From assembly GCA_024275955.1 (NCBI GenBank), contig JAJRYD010000056.1, forward strand, positions 1 through 14,358: a stretch of DNA of 14,358 bases, in the 5' to 3' direction. Position 1 is the stretch's first letter; each line of letters opens with the position of its first letter. Below the pieces are notes generated by a model that saw only the letters and a list, made by a program, of their open reading frames with translations, was not told the origin of the DNA and searched no databases. Position numbers and translations under genes: made by a program. Positions 7,165-14,242 of this stretch are shown here, piece by piece. The stretch comes from Nitrospirota bacterium (GTDB lineage Bacteria; Nitrospinota_A; UBA7883; JACRGQ01).

Positions 7165-7962
7165 ATGAAACGGATAGCGACAGGGCTTATTTTGGCCATA
7201 CTATTTATTCTTCTTATTCTTTACGGCTCTATTATTTTTTTTACGGCGGTAGTGGCATCTATAGCCGGCGCGGCGTTTACGGAATATTCTAGGATGGCGG
7301 AAAATAGGGGGGTAAAGCTGTTTTATGCTTTAGGCGTTGTTTCTGCCATTGTGATACCGACCCTGTTTTTGACATCGGTTGAGACAGTTTATATAGCTTT
7401 TTCCCTTATTCTTATTTTAATGCTTATATCGGCTGTTTCTGCCGCAGGGAAGGAGGGCGATGCTGTAGAACGGCTTGGGTTTACTATGTTTGGGGTTCTT
7501 TATATAGGCCTTTGCCTTTCCGCGCCTATACTTGTGCGGCTTATGCCGGATGGCGAAAAGCTGGTACTCCTTGCCTGCTTTGGTATTTGGGGTGCCGATA
7601 TAGGCGCGTATTACATAGGAAAATCTTTTGGAAAAAGAAAGCTGGCTCCGGCAGTGTCACCCGGGAAAACTGTAGAGGGGATGATAGGAGGGCTTTTTGT
7701 AGCGTTTGCTTCGTGCTTTGTTTTTGCCGGCCTGTTTTTTAAGGAAGCGTCTGCCTTAATGATAGTTGCCGCGGCAATTTCCGGCGGTATTTTTGGAATG
7801 TTTGGCGATCTTTCCGAGTCGATGATTAAAAGGTATTTTGGCGTGAAAGATTCGGGCAGTATACTTCCCGGACATGGGGGAATACTTGACAGGATAGATG
7901 CGTTGATGCTCGCTTTCCCTGCGTTCTATATTTTTATGGTGCTTATGGAGTCTTTTGCTTGA
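7165..7962 (+). CDS. cdsA: Phosphatidate cytidylyltransferase (CDP-diglyceride synthase)
   Basis: A 265-residue polytopic inner-membrane enzyme that makes CDP-diacylglycerol from phosphatidate and CTP for phospholipid synthesis. It has roughly seven or eight hydrophobic segments, the SPGKTVEG motif (165-172) and the full C-terminal signature KDSGSILPGHGGILDRID (228-245), with the metal-binding Asp residues. The start at ATG 7165 has only a weak AGG upstream and is 28 nt after uppS. Its TGA stop overlaps the TTG start of dxr, which implies coupled translation. The uppS-cdsA-dxr order is common in many bacterial phyla. Confidence 0.97.
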   Translation: MKRIATGLILAILFILLILYGSIIFFTAVVASIAGAAFTEYSRMAENRGVKLFYALGVVSAIVIPTLFLTSVETVYIAFSLILILMLISAVSAAGKEGDAVERLGFTMFGVLYIGLCLSAPILVRLMPDGEKLVLLACFGIWGADIGAYYIGKSFGKRKLAPAVSPGKTVEGMIGGLFVAFASCFVFAGLFFKEASALMIVAAAISGGIFGMFGDLSESMIKRYFGVKDSGSILPGHGGILDRIDALMLAFPAFYIFMVLMESFA

Positions 7963-9110
7963 AAAGAAAAATCGTAATACTCGGCTCTACAGGTTCGATA
8001 GGTGAAAACTGCCTAGAGGTGATACGCGCAAACCGCGAGAAATTTGATGTCGTTGGTCTTTCTGCGCGTAGCAACGTAAAAAAATTTTTGGAGCAGGTAG
8101 ATGAGTTCAAGCCTAAAAAAGTAGCGTTGTCCAACGCCGGCTCTTTTCTTAAGCTCAAAAAAGGGCTAAGTTCTGGTACCAAAATACTGGCAGGGGAGGA
8201 TAGCCTTACGGAACTGGTAGAGTCGTTAAAATCCGATGTCGTAGTTTCCGGCATAGTAGGTTCGGCGGGGCTTATACCTACCATGGCGGCGATAAAAAAA
8301 GGGATTCGCGTAGGCATTGCGAACAAGGAGCCTCTTGTGATGGCCGGAAAGATAATCACTGCGGCGGCGAAAAGGTGCAAAGCTACAATCATTCCGATAG
8401 ACAGCGAACATTCTGCGATATGGCAATGTCTAAACGGCGAACCCAAGAAAAGGATAAAAAAAATAGTGCTCACCGCTTCCGGCGGGCCGTTTATGAACAA
8501 AAGCTTAAAACAGCTAAAAAATGTTACTCCTGCCGAGGCGCTCAACCACCCAAAATGGAAAATGGGAAATAAAATATCTATAGATTCCGCCACTATGATG
8601 AATAAAGGGCTGGAGGTAATAGAAGCTAGGTGGCTCTTCAATATGCCGCCGGAAAAAATCGAGGTTTTGATACATCCGCAAAGTATAGTTCACTCAATGG
8701 TAGAGTTTGAAGATACTTCTGTTATCGCTCAAATGGGGGTTCCCGACATGAAAGTGCCTATAGCGTACGCACTCTCATACCCCGATAGGTGGCCGGCTTC
8801 TTTGAAAAGCCTCGATTTATCAAAAGAAAAGAGGCTCGATTTTGCTTCCCCGGATTTAAAGAGGTTTCCATGCCTAAAGCTTGCCTTTGACGCGCTCTCT
8901 AAGGGGTCTGTTTTCCCCTCAGTCTTGAATGCCGCCAACGAAGTTGCGGTGGAAGCTTTCTTGGCCGGTAAAATAGGTTTTATGGAGATACCAAAACTGA
9001 TTAAAAAGGCTCTCTTCAGCAATTCATTCGATGATGACGACTCGTTGAAGGGGATAATTGCCGCCAGCTCTGCCGCCCGAGAAATCGTTAGCTCCATTTT
9101 GAAGCGTTGA
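7959..9110 (+). CDS. dxr: 1-deoxy-D-xylulose 5-phosphate reductoisomerase
   Basis: A 383-residue enzyme of the MEP isoprenoid pathway that converts DXP to MEP using NADPH and a divalent metal. The NADPH-binding GSTGSIG is at 9-15, ANKEPLVMAG at 121-130, the metal ligands D148 and E150 in IDSEHSA (147-153) with E219, ASGGPF at 173-178, NHPKWKMGNKISIDSATMMN at 196-215, and HPQSIVHSMVEF at 239-250. The start is TTG (7959) inside the cdsA stop, a four-base overlap. It ends the operon; the rseP and bamA genes that often follow are absent here. Confidence 0.97.
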   Translation: MKRKIVILGSTGSIGENCLEVIRANREKFDVVGLSARSNVKKFLEQVDEFKPKKVALSNAGSFLKLKKGLSSGTKILAGEDSLTELVESLKSDVVVSGIVGSAGLIPTMAAIKKGIRVGIANKEPLVMAGKIITAAAKRCKATIIPIDSEHSAIWQCLNGEPKKRIKKIVLTASGGPFMNKSLKQLKNVTPAEALNHPKWKMGNKISIDSATMMNKGLEVIEARWLFNMPPEKIEVLIHPQSIVHSMVEFEDTSVIAQMGVPDMKVPIAYALSYPDRWPASLKSLDLSKEKRLDFASPDLKRFPCLKLAFDALSKGSVFPSVLNAANEVAVEAFLAGKIGFMEIPKLIKKALFSNSFDDDDSLKGIIAASSAAREIVSSILKR

Positions 9111-9212
9111 CCCTCTCCATATAGCTTTTTTGGCCAAGTTCTCCTTTGTTCTTAATATGTTGTCTGAATACCAGCTTGTATGGTAGAGTGTTCACCAATA
9201 GGAGGAGGCCAA

Positions 9213-9488
9213 ATGACCAAAGTTGATATCGTTAATAGGGTTCTTGAGCAGGCTGGTTTGCAAAAGCCGGAAGCCGAGGAAGCTGTCGAGACTATCATAG
9301 CCCTTGTCAAAGACACTCTGGGCAAAGGTGAAAGCGTCATTTTAAGACGGTTTGGCTCGTTTCAGGTTAGAGAAAAAAAGGAAAGAATCGGCCGCAATCC
9401 TAAAACAGGCGAAGAGGCGAGCATCTCCGCGAGAAAAGTTGTACGGTTTAAAGCCGGAAAATATTTCAAGGCCGCCGTCAATAACTGA
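9213..9488 (+). CDS. HU/IHF family DNA-bending protein
   Basis: A 91-residue nucleoid protein of the IHF/HU family. The sequence shows the N-terminal helical part (MTKVDIVNRVLEQAGL), the FGSFQVREKKERIGRNP core, and the DNA-intercalating arm GRNPKTGE (60-67) with its proline. Details such as GRNPKTGEEASISARKVVRF favour the IHF side over HU, but the subunit cannot be assigned. The start at 9213 is preferred over the in-frame ATG 9180 because GGAGGAGG (9201-9208) precedes it and family alignment begins there. It lies about 100 nt after dxr and 76 nt before folE. Confidence 0.93.
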   Translation: MTKVDIVNRVLEQAGLQKPEAEEAVETIIALVKDTLGKGESVILRRFGSFQVREKKERIGRNPKTGEEASISARKVVRFKAGKYFKAAVNN

Positions 9489-9564
9489 CTCTAGTCCTAA
9501 TGCCAATTAAAGCTGGTGTCTTATCACTCCGCATCATGTGTATCTTTTATAGAGGGTCTCCATA

Positions 9565-10119
9565 TTGAAAAAAGCGATTGAATCTATTTTAAAAGGTATC
9601 GGTGAAGACCCTGCGCGGCAGGGATTAAAAGATACGCCCAAAAGGGTAGAGGAGTCGCTGAAATTTCTTACATCAGGTTACGAAGTCGATGTTGACGCGC
9701 TTATCGGCGAAGCACTTTTTGACGTTTCCTACGATGAGATGGTCTTGGTTAAGGATATCAGTTTTTATTCTCTTTGCGAGCATCATATGATTCCCTTTTT
9801 CGGTGTTTGCCATATCGCCTACATCCCAGATGGCAAGGTGGTCGGTCTCTCAAAAATACCAAGGCTTGTCGATGCCTTTGCCCGCAGGCTTCAGGTACAA
9901 GAGCGCCTCACCGTGCAGATAGCAGAGACGATAAACAACCGTGTAAAACCAAAAGGAGTAGCTGTGGTTATGGAGGGAAGGCACCTATGTATGGCGATGC
10001 GCGGGGTAGAAAAGGAAACGAGTACTGCCGTAACATCGTCAATGGTAGGGAACTTTAAGGCCGATAAACGGACAAGATCGGAGTTTCTAAACCTGATAAA
10101 CCGTCCAAACATCAGCTAA
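9565..10119 (+). CDS. folE: GTP cyclohydrolase I
   Basis: A 184-residue homodecameric zinc enzyme that converts GTP to dihydroneopterin triphosphate, the first step of tetrahydrofolate (or other pterin) synthesis. Zinc ligands are visible as C71 and H74 in LCEHHMIPFFG and C142 in GRHLCMAMRGV, with catalytic H73 and H140 alongside. KIPRLVDAFARRLQVQERLT and the EFLNLI end are typical. It lacks the long N-terminal extension of the E. coli enzyme, as many bacterial forms do. The start is TTG at 9565 with AGAGGG about 8 nt upstream. No other folate genes adjoin. Confidence 0.96.
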   Translation: MKKAIESILKGIGEDPARQGLKDTPKRVEESLKFLTSGYEVDVDALIGEALFDVSYDEMVLVKDISFYSLCEHHMIPFFGVCHIAYIPDGKVVGLSKIPRLVDAFARRLQVQERLTVQIAETINNRVKPKGVAVVMEGRHLCMAMRGVEKETSTAVTSSMVGNFKADKRTRSEFLNLINRPNIS

Positions 10120-10254
10120 AATCGTTTGTAGCTTGGTTAAGCAGGCAGTACGCTTTTAAGGCTAAACCAGAGTAATTTTCCATATTTCTATTATGCACTA
10201 AGGGCGGTATTCAGAAGAGAGGTGTATGCCTTCACTTGCAGACCTTGGAGCAAG
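10120..10254. other. Short intergenic stretch, nothing recognised
   Basis: Between folE and the convergent endonuclease gene there is no gene. ACTTGC/GCAAGT arms around 10232-10256 overlap the endonuclease stop but lack a T tract on either strand, so no terminator is called. This is the left boundary of the restriction-modification cassette; no flanking direct repeat was found by eye. Confidence 0.3.
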
Positions 10255-11006
10255 TTACTCTATTTCATAAACCTCTGCAAACAAACGAGGTAAGTTATCC
10301 CTTCCAATTCTGAATCCGCTACCGTGGTCATGCGGTTTACCATAGTTTGCTCTACCACGAGTTTTGTATGATCCTATTCTTATGTCAAATTGAATTAAAC
10401 CAGACTCTAGTGCATCAATAAATTTATCGAATGCTAGTTCATGGTAGACAGTAGCTTTTGTATAATGAAACTCTTCACCATCCTCAGTTCTTCTTGAGTC
10501 TGCGACAACAACGAATAGAGAGTTTAATTTATGTTCAATCCTAGATGATAAGTCTTCAAAATTCCAATAAACTCCACTATCTTCGACCTCTTCACTACTT
10601 AATTTTTCACAAGAAAAGCGACCTTTTTACCGCCTCTATCGACGTTCAATCTAAAGCCATACCCACTTGCGTGAGTGTTAAATACATTTCCGTAGCAAGA
10701 AGTATGCAGAACTTTAATGTCTGGGAAATGGCTATCAGGTATACCGTAAGAATCCTTTAAAATGGCATTTGCCCCTCTTGGACCAGATGGACTTTTTGTA
10801 AAAAGGGTGATTTTTGATTGTGTCATTTGCCGTTGGCTTTTTACTTCAAAGCCAGCAAAGTCAGGGTCTCTATTATTGTTTTCAGTGACACCTAAGCAGT
10901 CCTCAAATGTCTTATCAATTCCAGTATCATGGGTGCGATTACTAGGAATAAAGCCCAGCGATTTAATTCTACGAAATTCTCGGATGATTTTATTTCTATC
11001 AACCAT
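10255..11006 (-). pseudogene. MvaI/BcnI-type restriction endonuclease, frameshifted
   Basis: From ATG 11006 the frame gives 135 residues and stops at TAA after FLVKN. Shifting by -1 at the A5 run (T5 at 10603-10607 on the plus strand) continues smoothly as LSSEEVEDSGVYWNFEDL for 115 residues to TAA 10255-10257. The restored product is about 250 residues, the size of MvaI and BcnI. The PD-(D/E)xK-like site reads PDFAGFEVKS, with E35 upstream and D49, E54 and K56. The C-terminal HDHGSGFRIG (about 226-235) matches the family's His-rich DNA-contacting motif. MvaI and BcnI cut CCWGG and CCSGG; the target here is not deducible. ATG 11006 (AAGAGG upstream) overlaps the controller gene by 8 nt. The out-of-frame half carries the HDHG motif, so the truncated form should be inactive. 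Confidence 0.85.
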
Positions 11007-11244
11007 TACCAAGATGCCTCTTAGGTAAGAAATCTTGTGGTTTACATTTAAAAAAATGGCTAAGTTTGTTTATGTGGTTTAAGTTATATTTCGACGAATA
11101 ACGAGAACTTTCAACTTTGCCGATAAAACCGGCGGAAACATTTAAAATATCAGCTAGTTCAGCTTGAGTAAGCCCTGCCTTAACTCTTTTCCGTCTAGCA
11201 ATGTCTATTACATACTGCTCAATAAGTGTTACATTTGTCTTCAT
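10999..11244 (-). CDS. XRE-type helix-turn-helix protein, probable R-M controller
   Basis: An 81-residue DNA-binding protein with an XRE/lambda Cro helix-turn-helix at about 25-47 (LTQAELADILNVSAGFIGKV). Small size, position immediately upstream of and overlapping an endonuclease gene, and divergence from a methyltransferase gene are those of the C (controller) proteins of type II restriction-modification systems, which time endonuclease expression. The coding sequence appears intact, unlike its two neighbours. It likely binds the inverted repeat at 11253-11280 just upstream of its own start. A general XRE regulator is the alternative. Confidence 0.85.
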   Translation of the reverse strand: MKTNVTLIEQYVIDIARRKRVKAGLTQAELADILNVSAGFIGKVESSRYSSKYNLNHINKLSHFFKCKPQDFLPKRHLGNG

Positions 11245-11252
11245 AAGTCTTT

Positions 11253-11280
11253 ACAATGTAGTTCTGTCGATGTATATTGT
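11253..11280. promoter_or_regulatory. Inverted repeat, candidate controller operator
   Basis: ACAATGTA (11253-11260) and TATATTGT (11273-11280) are inverted copies matching at 7 of 8 positions, with a 12-bp gap. They lie 9 bp upstream of the controller start and 128 bp from the methyltransferase start, in the shared divergent control region. A two-fold site for a dimeric HTH protein is the natural reading; it does not match any specific C-box sequence I can cite. Confidence 0.4.
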
Positions 11281-11294
11281 CACTAGCCCATAGG

Positions 11295-11400
11295 CAAGTA
11301 GCATGCTTATTGGTAAGTAGCATGCTTATTGGTAAGTAGCATGCTTATTGGTAAGTAGCATGCTTATTGGTAAGTAGCATGCTTATTGGTAAGTAGCATG
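11295..11400 (+). repeat. 19-bp tandem repeat array, 5.6 copies
   Basis: The unit TAAGTAGCATGCTTATTGG is repeated head to tail at 11295 (first base C), 11314, 11333, 11352 and 11371, with an 11-base partial copy at 11390-11400. All later units are identical. Each contains the palindrome AGCATGCT. The array ends 8 bp before the methyltransferase ATG, so it forms or spaces its promoter and leader. Identical units suggest recent expansion and possible copy-number variation. There are no spacers, so it is not a CRISPR array. Confidence 0.95.
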
Positions 11401-11408
11401 GTGAAGGT

Positions 11409-12668
11409 ATGAAAAAGAAATATGTAGACGAAAGCTGGGATTTTAGAACAGCTGACACAAAACAGCATACTCACGGTTTTCACAATTATCCTGCAATTAT
11501 GATTCCTCAGATTGCTGGCAGGTTAATCGACTCGTATGGAAAAAAGGCCCAACTACTATTCGATCCATATTGCGGCTCGGGAACATCTCTAGTAGAAGCT
11601 TCCATGAGAGGAATTAATTCAGCTGGCACTGACCTAAATCCCCTCGCAAGGCTTATGTCCCGTGTTAAATCGACTTCTATAAACCCAAAACTTTTAGATA
11701 ATGAACTTATAAAGTTCCAAGATATTTCTTTTAGCTCTAAATTGGGCAAAGTAAAAACAGGCCAGTGCAAACCACCTGCTTTTGGCAATATCGATTATTG
11801 GTTCGATAAAGGCGTTCAAAAGAAGTTAGCGTTCATAAACGAATTTATTGATGATATCAAAAATAAAAAAATATGCGACTTTTTTAGAGTTGCTTTTAGT
11901 GGAACAATTAGGGATTGCTCATGGACAAGAAATGGCGAATTTAAGCTATACAGGATGACAGAAAAACAGATGACAAAATTCAATCCGGATGTTTTTCTAA
12001 TTATGGAATTGAAATTAGCTAGGATGAGAGTCGGCATGGGAACTTATATGGACTGTAGAAACGAGGGGGCAACAGCAAGAATTTATGATTTTGATACAGT
12101 CGTAGAAATTCCAAATACACTTTTTCCTAAAGGAAGTGTAGATATTGTTGTAACCTCCCCGCCATACGGCGACTCAAGAACAACTGTAGCCTATGGGCAA
12201 TTCTCTCGATTATCCTCAGAATGGCTCAATCTTGAGGGAGCGAGGGCAGTTGACAGATCCCTGATGGGTGGTGTCCCTGCCAATGGTAATTCTGGGAAGA
12301 GGATTAAATGCAAATAGTTAAATGATGCCATTGTTAAAATTTCAATGGAAGATAGCAAACGTGCTAAGGAAATCTTAGCTTTTTATCATGATTATAAAAA
12401 ATCCATTGATAATATTGCGCCTCTTATTAAAAAAGATGGTTATGCATGTTATGTCGTTGGCAATAGAAAGGTTAAAGGCGTAGTTTTACCCACTGATGAA
12501 ATTACAATCAGTTTTTTCAAGTCTCATGGTTTTTCCCATGTTGAAACTGTCATTAGAAATATTCCGAACAAAAGAATGCCGAGTAAAAATAGCCCAACCA
12601 ATGTTGTGGGGAAACTGGACTCTACAATGACGAATGAATACGTTGTTGTATTAAAAAAAACAGGGTAA
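11409..12668 (+). pseudogene. N4-cytosine-type DNA methyltransferase with an in-frame TAG
   Basis: The first frame encodes 302 residues with FDPYCGSGTSLVEA (51-64, AdoMet-binding motif I), the acidic GTDLNP (73-78) and VVTSPPYGD (247-255, catalytic motif IV of N4-cytosine and some N6-adenine enzymes). TAG at 12315-12317 stops it after GKRIKCK. The same frame then continues with LNDAIVKISMEDSKRAKEIL and ends in NIPNKRMPSKNSPTNVVGK and NEYVVVLKK, which look like the normal C-terminus of such enzymes. The restored length is about 419 codons. SPPY fits the m4C enzymes paired with MvaI/BcnI endonucleases. An internal restart at ATG 12345 has no ribosome site. It may be inactivated by nonsense mutation; assembly error or function as two pieces are alternatives. 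Confidence 0.85.
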
Positions 12669-12729
12669 AGCCTACCTGCCATTCAGTTTGTGAAGCAAAT
12701 AAGGGGTAGGTTTACAATCTAATATTTAG

Positions 12730-12756
12730 GCAAAGAAAACTGTGAGCAGTTCACAG
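12730..12756 (-). terminator. Rho-independent terminator after the thiamine-binding gene
   Basis: On the minus strand CTGTGA-ACTGC-TCACAG (12756-12740) is a perfect 6-bp hairpin followed by TTTTCTTT. It lies 20 nt past the stop of the gene at 12777-13085. It separates that gene from the convergent methyltransferase. The plus-strand side has no good T tract. Confidence 0.6.
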
Positions 12757-12776
12757 AATCATTTCCATTCTCAAAA

Positions 12777-13085
12777 CTATTTGGATAACTCCTTGCCAAG
12801 CCGACTCTCCACACTTTTTATTTTGGATTCGATTCTGCCTTTTTTCCCTTTTCGATAGTCTATCTTAATGCCGGTGGAAATTCTGCTGCAGTCCTCAGAC
12901 ATTCTATCGAAACATTTTTTAACAACAGATATTACTTCGTCAAACTCGCCTTCTATAACTGTTCCCATAGGGTTAAGCCTGTATGGAAGGCCGCTGGAGT
13001 CTATTATCTCCAGAGATCTGCTCACCTGCTCGCTTACGCTTTCACCTTTATCCAACGGGGTCATACTAAATTCTAAAAGAACCAT
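12777..13085 (-). CDS. MTH1187-family thiamine-binding protein (DUF77)
   Basis: A 102-residue ferredoxin-like protein of the MTH1187/YkoF-related family. The opening MVLLEFSMTPLDKGESVSEQ, followed by LPYRLNPMGTVIEGEFDEV and a C-terminal basic/helical part (IDYRKGKKGRIESKIKSVES), is characteristic. Members bind thiamine or pyrimidine precursors, but the physiological role is unsettled. GAGGAG lies upstream of ATG 13085. It follows the Fis-like gene by 93 nt on the same strand and may share its transcript. Confidence 0.88.
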   Translation of the reverse strand: MVLLEFSMTPLDKGESVSEQVSRSLEIIDSSGLPYRLNPMGTVIEGEFDEVISVVKKCFDRMSEDCSRISTGIKIDYRKGKKGRIESKIKSVESRLGKELSK

Positions 13086-13178
13086 ACCTTTTTCTCCTCT
13101 AATAGCACAGAACCCAAATCTGCTGTTTTAATTTGCCTAACCTTCTGCTGTCTAACAATCGTCAGCTTTTTGAAGGTT

Positions 13179-13415
13179 TTAGGTTTTGTGGATATTAATT
13201 TTGTAATTGGTGATTTTCTTCCTGAGCGTATTTCTGTTGATGCCGAGGATGCGCGAAGCATCGCTCTGGTTCCAATCGGTTTCTTTGAGAACTATGTTTA
13301 TGAGAGATTTGTCGATAAGCTCCATAATCATTTTATGCAGACGTCCATTCTTCATAGACTTCACTTTTGGCAGATGCCTTTTTAGCTCTCTTTCCAGATA
13401 ATCATCAATGGTCAT
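13179..13415 (-). CDS. Small Fis-type DNA-binding protein
   Basis: A 78-residue protein whose C-terminal half is a Fis-type helix-turn-helix (about 49-68, NQSDASRILGINRNTLRKKI), preceded by a helical region (RLHKMIMELIDKSLINIVL) corresponding to the dimerisation helices. It is shorter than E. coli Fis (98 residues) at the N-terminus. It lacks the AAA+ domain found in NtrC-type activators carrying the same helix-turn-helix. The ribosome site is weak. It is transcribed divergently from the tRNA-tuf operon, a class of operon that Fis activates in E. coli. A stand-alone Fis-like regulator of another target is possible. Confidence 0.85.
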   Translation of the reverse strand: MTIDDYLERELKRHLPKVKSMKNGRLHKMIMELIDKSLINIVLKETDWNQSDASRILGINRNTLRKKITNYKINIHKT

Positions 13416-13469
13416 TATATATCTTAAGAAACACCAACTCCTCTGACGAAATGTGATTAGTCGGTTAGG

Positions 13470-13498
13470 ATGTTATTCGCAAAAAAATGGTTTGTCAA
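13470..13498 (-). promoter_or_regulatory. Sigma70 promoter of the Fis-like gene
   Basis: On the minus strand a perfect TTGACA (13498-13493) is followed by a 17-bp spacer and TAACAT (13475-13470). Predicted start near 13463, giving a leader of about 48 nt to ATG 13415. Confidence 0.75.
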
Positions 13499-13714
13499 TG
13501 AGATAACCGGCAGTAATAGTTCACAAGTCGAATACAATTCTGAAAATTCAAAAAAATACCGCACTGTCAGACTGACGCCGGCCTTTTAGGTGATACGCTT
13601 CATAATCGGCTCGTTGAAAAGAGCAGTCTTTTCGCCTGTCTCAAGCTGGTTTTATCTTTTTTCATCGGCAGTTATCATCTGTGACGTTTTTGCCTCTATC
13701 TATGTATAAAAGAT
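13499..13714. other. Divergent control region between the Fis-like gene and the tRNA operon
   Basis: No gene was found here. It contains an odd palindrome GTCAGACTGAC (13566-13576) and a perfect 7-bp hairpin GAAAAGA-GCAG-TCTTTTC (13616-13633). Neither is followed by a T tract that would make an obvious terminator, and the function is unknown. Confidence 0.4.
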
Positions 13715-13759
13715 GTTCGAAAATTTTTCTTGACACTATATGCCTCAAAAACATATCAT
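13715..13759 (+). promoter_or_regulatory. Strong promoter of the tRNA-tuf operon with AT-rich upstream element
   Basis: A perfect -35 TTGACA (13730-13735) and TATCAT (13754-13759) are spaced 18 bp, 25 bp before the first tRNA. Directly upstream, 13715-13729 reads GTTCGAAAATTTTTC. This matches the degenerate Fis consensus G-N2-YR-N2-W-N2-YR-N2-C at all specified positions but one, and is also A/T-rich like an UP element. Confidence 0.8.
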
Positions 13760-13783
13760 TGTCGTTTGCATTTTTTGGAGAAA

Positions 13784-13859
13784 GCTGGCGTAGCTCAGCT
13801 GGTAGAGCAGCTGATTTGTAATCAGCCGGTCGGGGGTTCGACTCCTCTCGCCAGCTCCA
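13784..13859 (+). tRNA. tRNA-Thr (anticodon TGT)
   Basis: 76 nt including encoded CCA. The acceptor stem GCTGGCG pairs with CGCCAGC, the anticodon arm is GCTGA-TTTGTAA-TCAGC with anticodon TGT, and the T arm carries GTTCGAC. It reads ACA and related Thr codons. First of four tRNAs ahead of tuf. Confidence 0.97.
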
Positions 13860-13879
13860 GACAGTTTATTAGTCTCGGT

Positions 13880-13965
13880 GGAGAGGTTCCCGAGTGGCCA
13901 AAGGGAACAGACTGTAAATCTGTCGGCTTATGCCTTCGGAGGTTCGAATCCTCCCCTCTCCACCA
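13880..13965 (+). tRNA. tRNA-Tyr (anticodon GTA)
   Basis: 86 nt including CCA, class II with a long variable arm. The acceptor GGAGAGG pairs with CCTCTCC. The anticodon loop CTGTAAA gives GTA, and the T loop has GTTCGAA. Confidence 0.97.
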
Positions 13966-14017
13966 TATGTAGGTTATGGAATGCATACATAATAAGGATG
14001 AAGAAAATTTTAAAAAT

Positions 14018-14094
14018 GCGGGAATAGCTCAGCTGGCTAGAGCATCAGCCTTCCAAGCTGAGGGTCGCGGGTTCGAATCCCGTTTCCCGCTCCA
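14018..14094 (+). tRNA. tRNA-Gly (anticodon TCC)
   Basis: 77 nt including CCA. The acceptor GCGGGAA pairs with TTCCCGC. The anticodon arm TCAGC-CTTCCAA-GCTGA gives TCC, which reads GGA and GGG. Confidence 0.97.
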
Positions 14095-14120
14095 GATAGA
14101 TTTTGTGAGCCTTTTTGGAG

Positions 14121-14195
14121 GCCCACGTAGCTCAGTGGTGGAGCACTTCCTTGGTAAGGAAGAGGTCCCCGGTTCAAGTCCGGGCGTGGGCTCCA
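14121..14195 (+). tRNA. tRNA-Thr (anticodon GGT)
   Basis: 75 nt including CCA. The acceptor GCCCACG pairs with CGTGGGC. The anticodon arm CTTCC-TTGGTAA-GGAAG gives GGT, which reads ACC and ACT. Last tRNA, 47 nt before tuf. Confidence 0.97.
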
Positions 14196-14242
14196 CTTTG
14201 TTAAATGGCGTATGTATAGGTTCATTGGAGGGATTGTAAGTA

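Noticed and set aside
10595-10612. Programmed -1 frameshifting in the endonuclease gene
   Set aside because: The site reads G AAA AAT TAA, which is not a standard X-XXY-YYZ heptamer, and no downstream stimulatory hairpin was seen. A deletion or sequencing error in the A run is simpler.
11295-11400. CRISPR array
   Set aside because: Units are contiguous 19-mers with no variable spacers and there are no cas genes.
1787-12668. Stop codon reassignment to explain in-frame TAA and TAG
   Set aside because: Housekeeping genes here end normally at TAA and TGA, and two different stop codons plus a frameshift are involved. Separate lesions or errors fit better.
12668-12713. Plus-strand terminator after the methyltransferase (AAGCCTACC with GGTAGGTTT)
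   Set aside because: The stem is 9 bp but the loop is 28 nt and only TTTACAATC follows, so it does not look like an efficient terminator.
13730-14239. Open frames running through the tRNA cluster
   Set aside because: They are translations of tRNA genes and the promoter, a common artefact.
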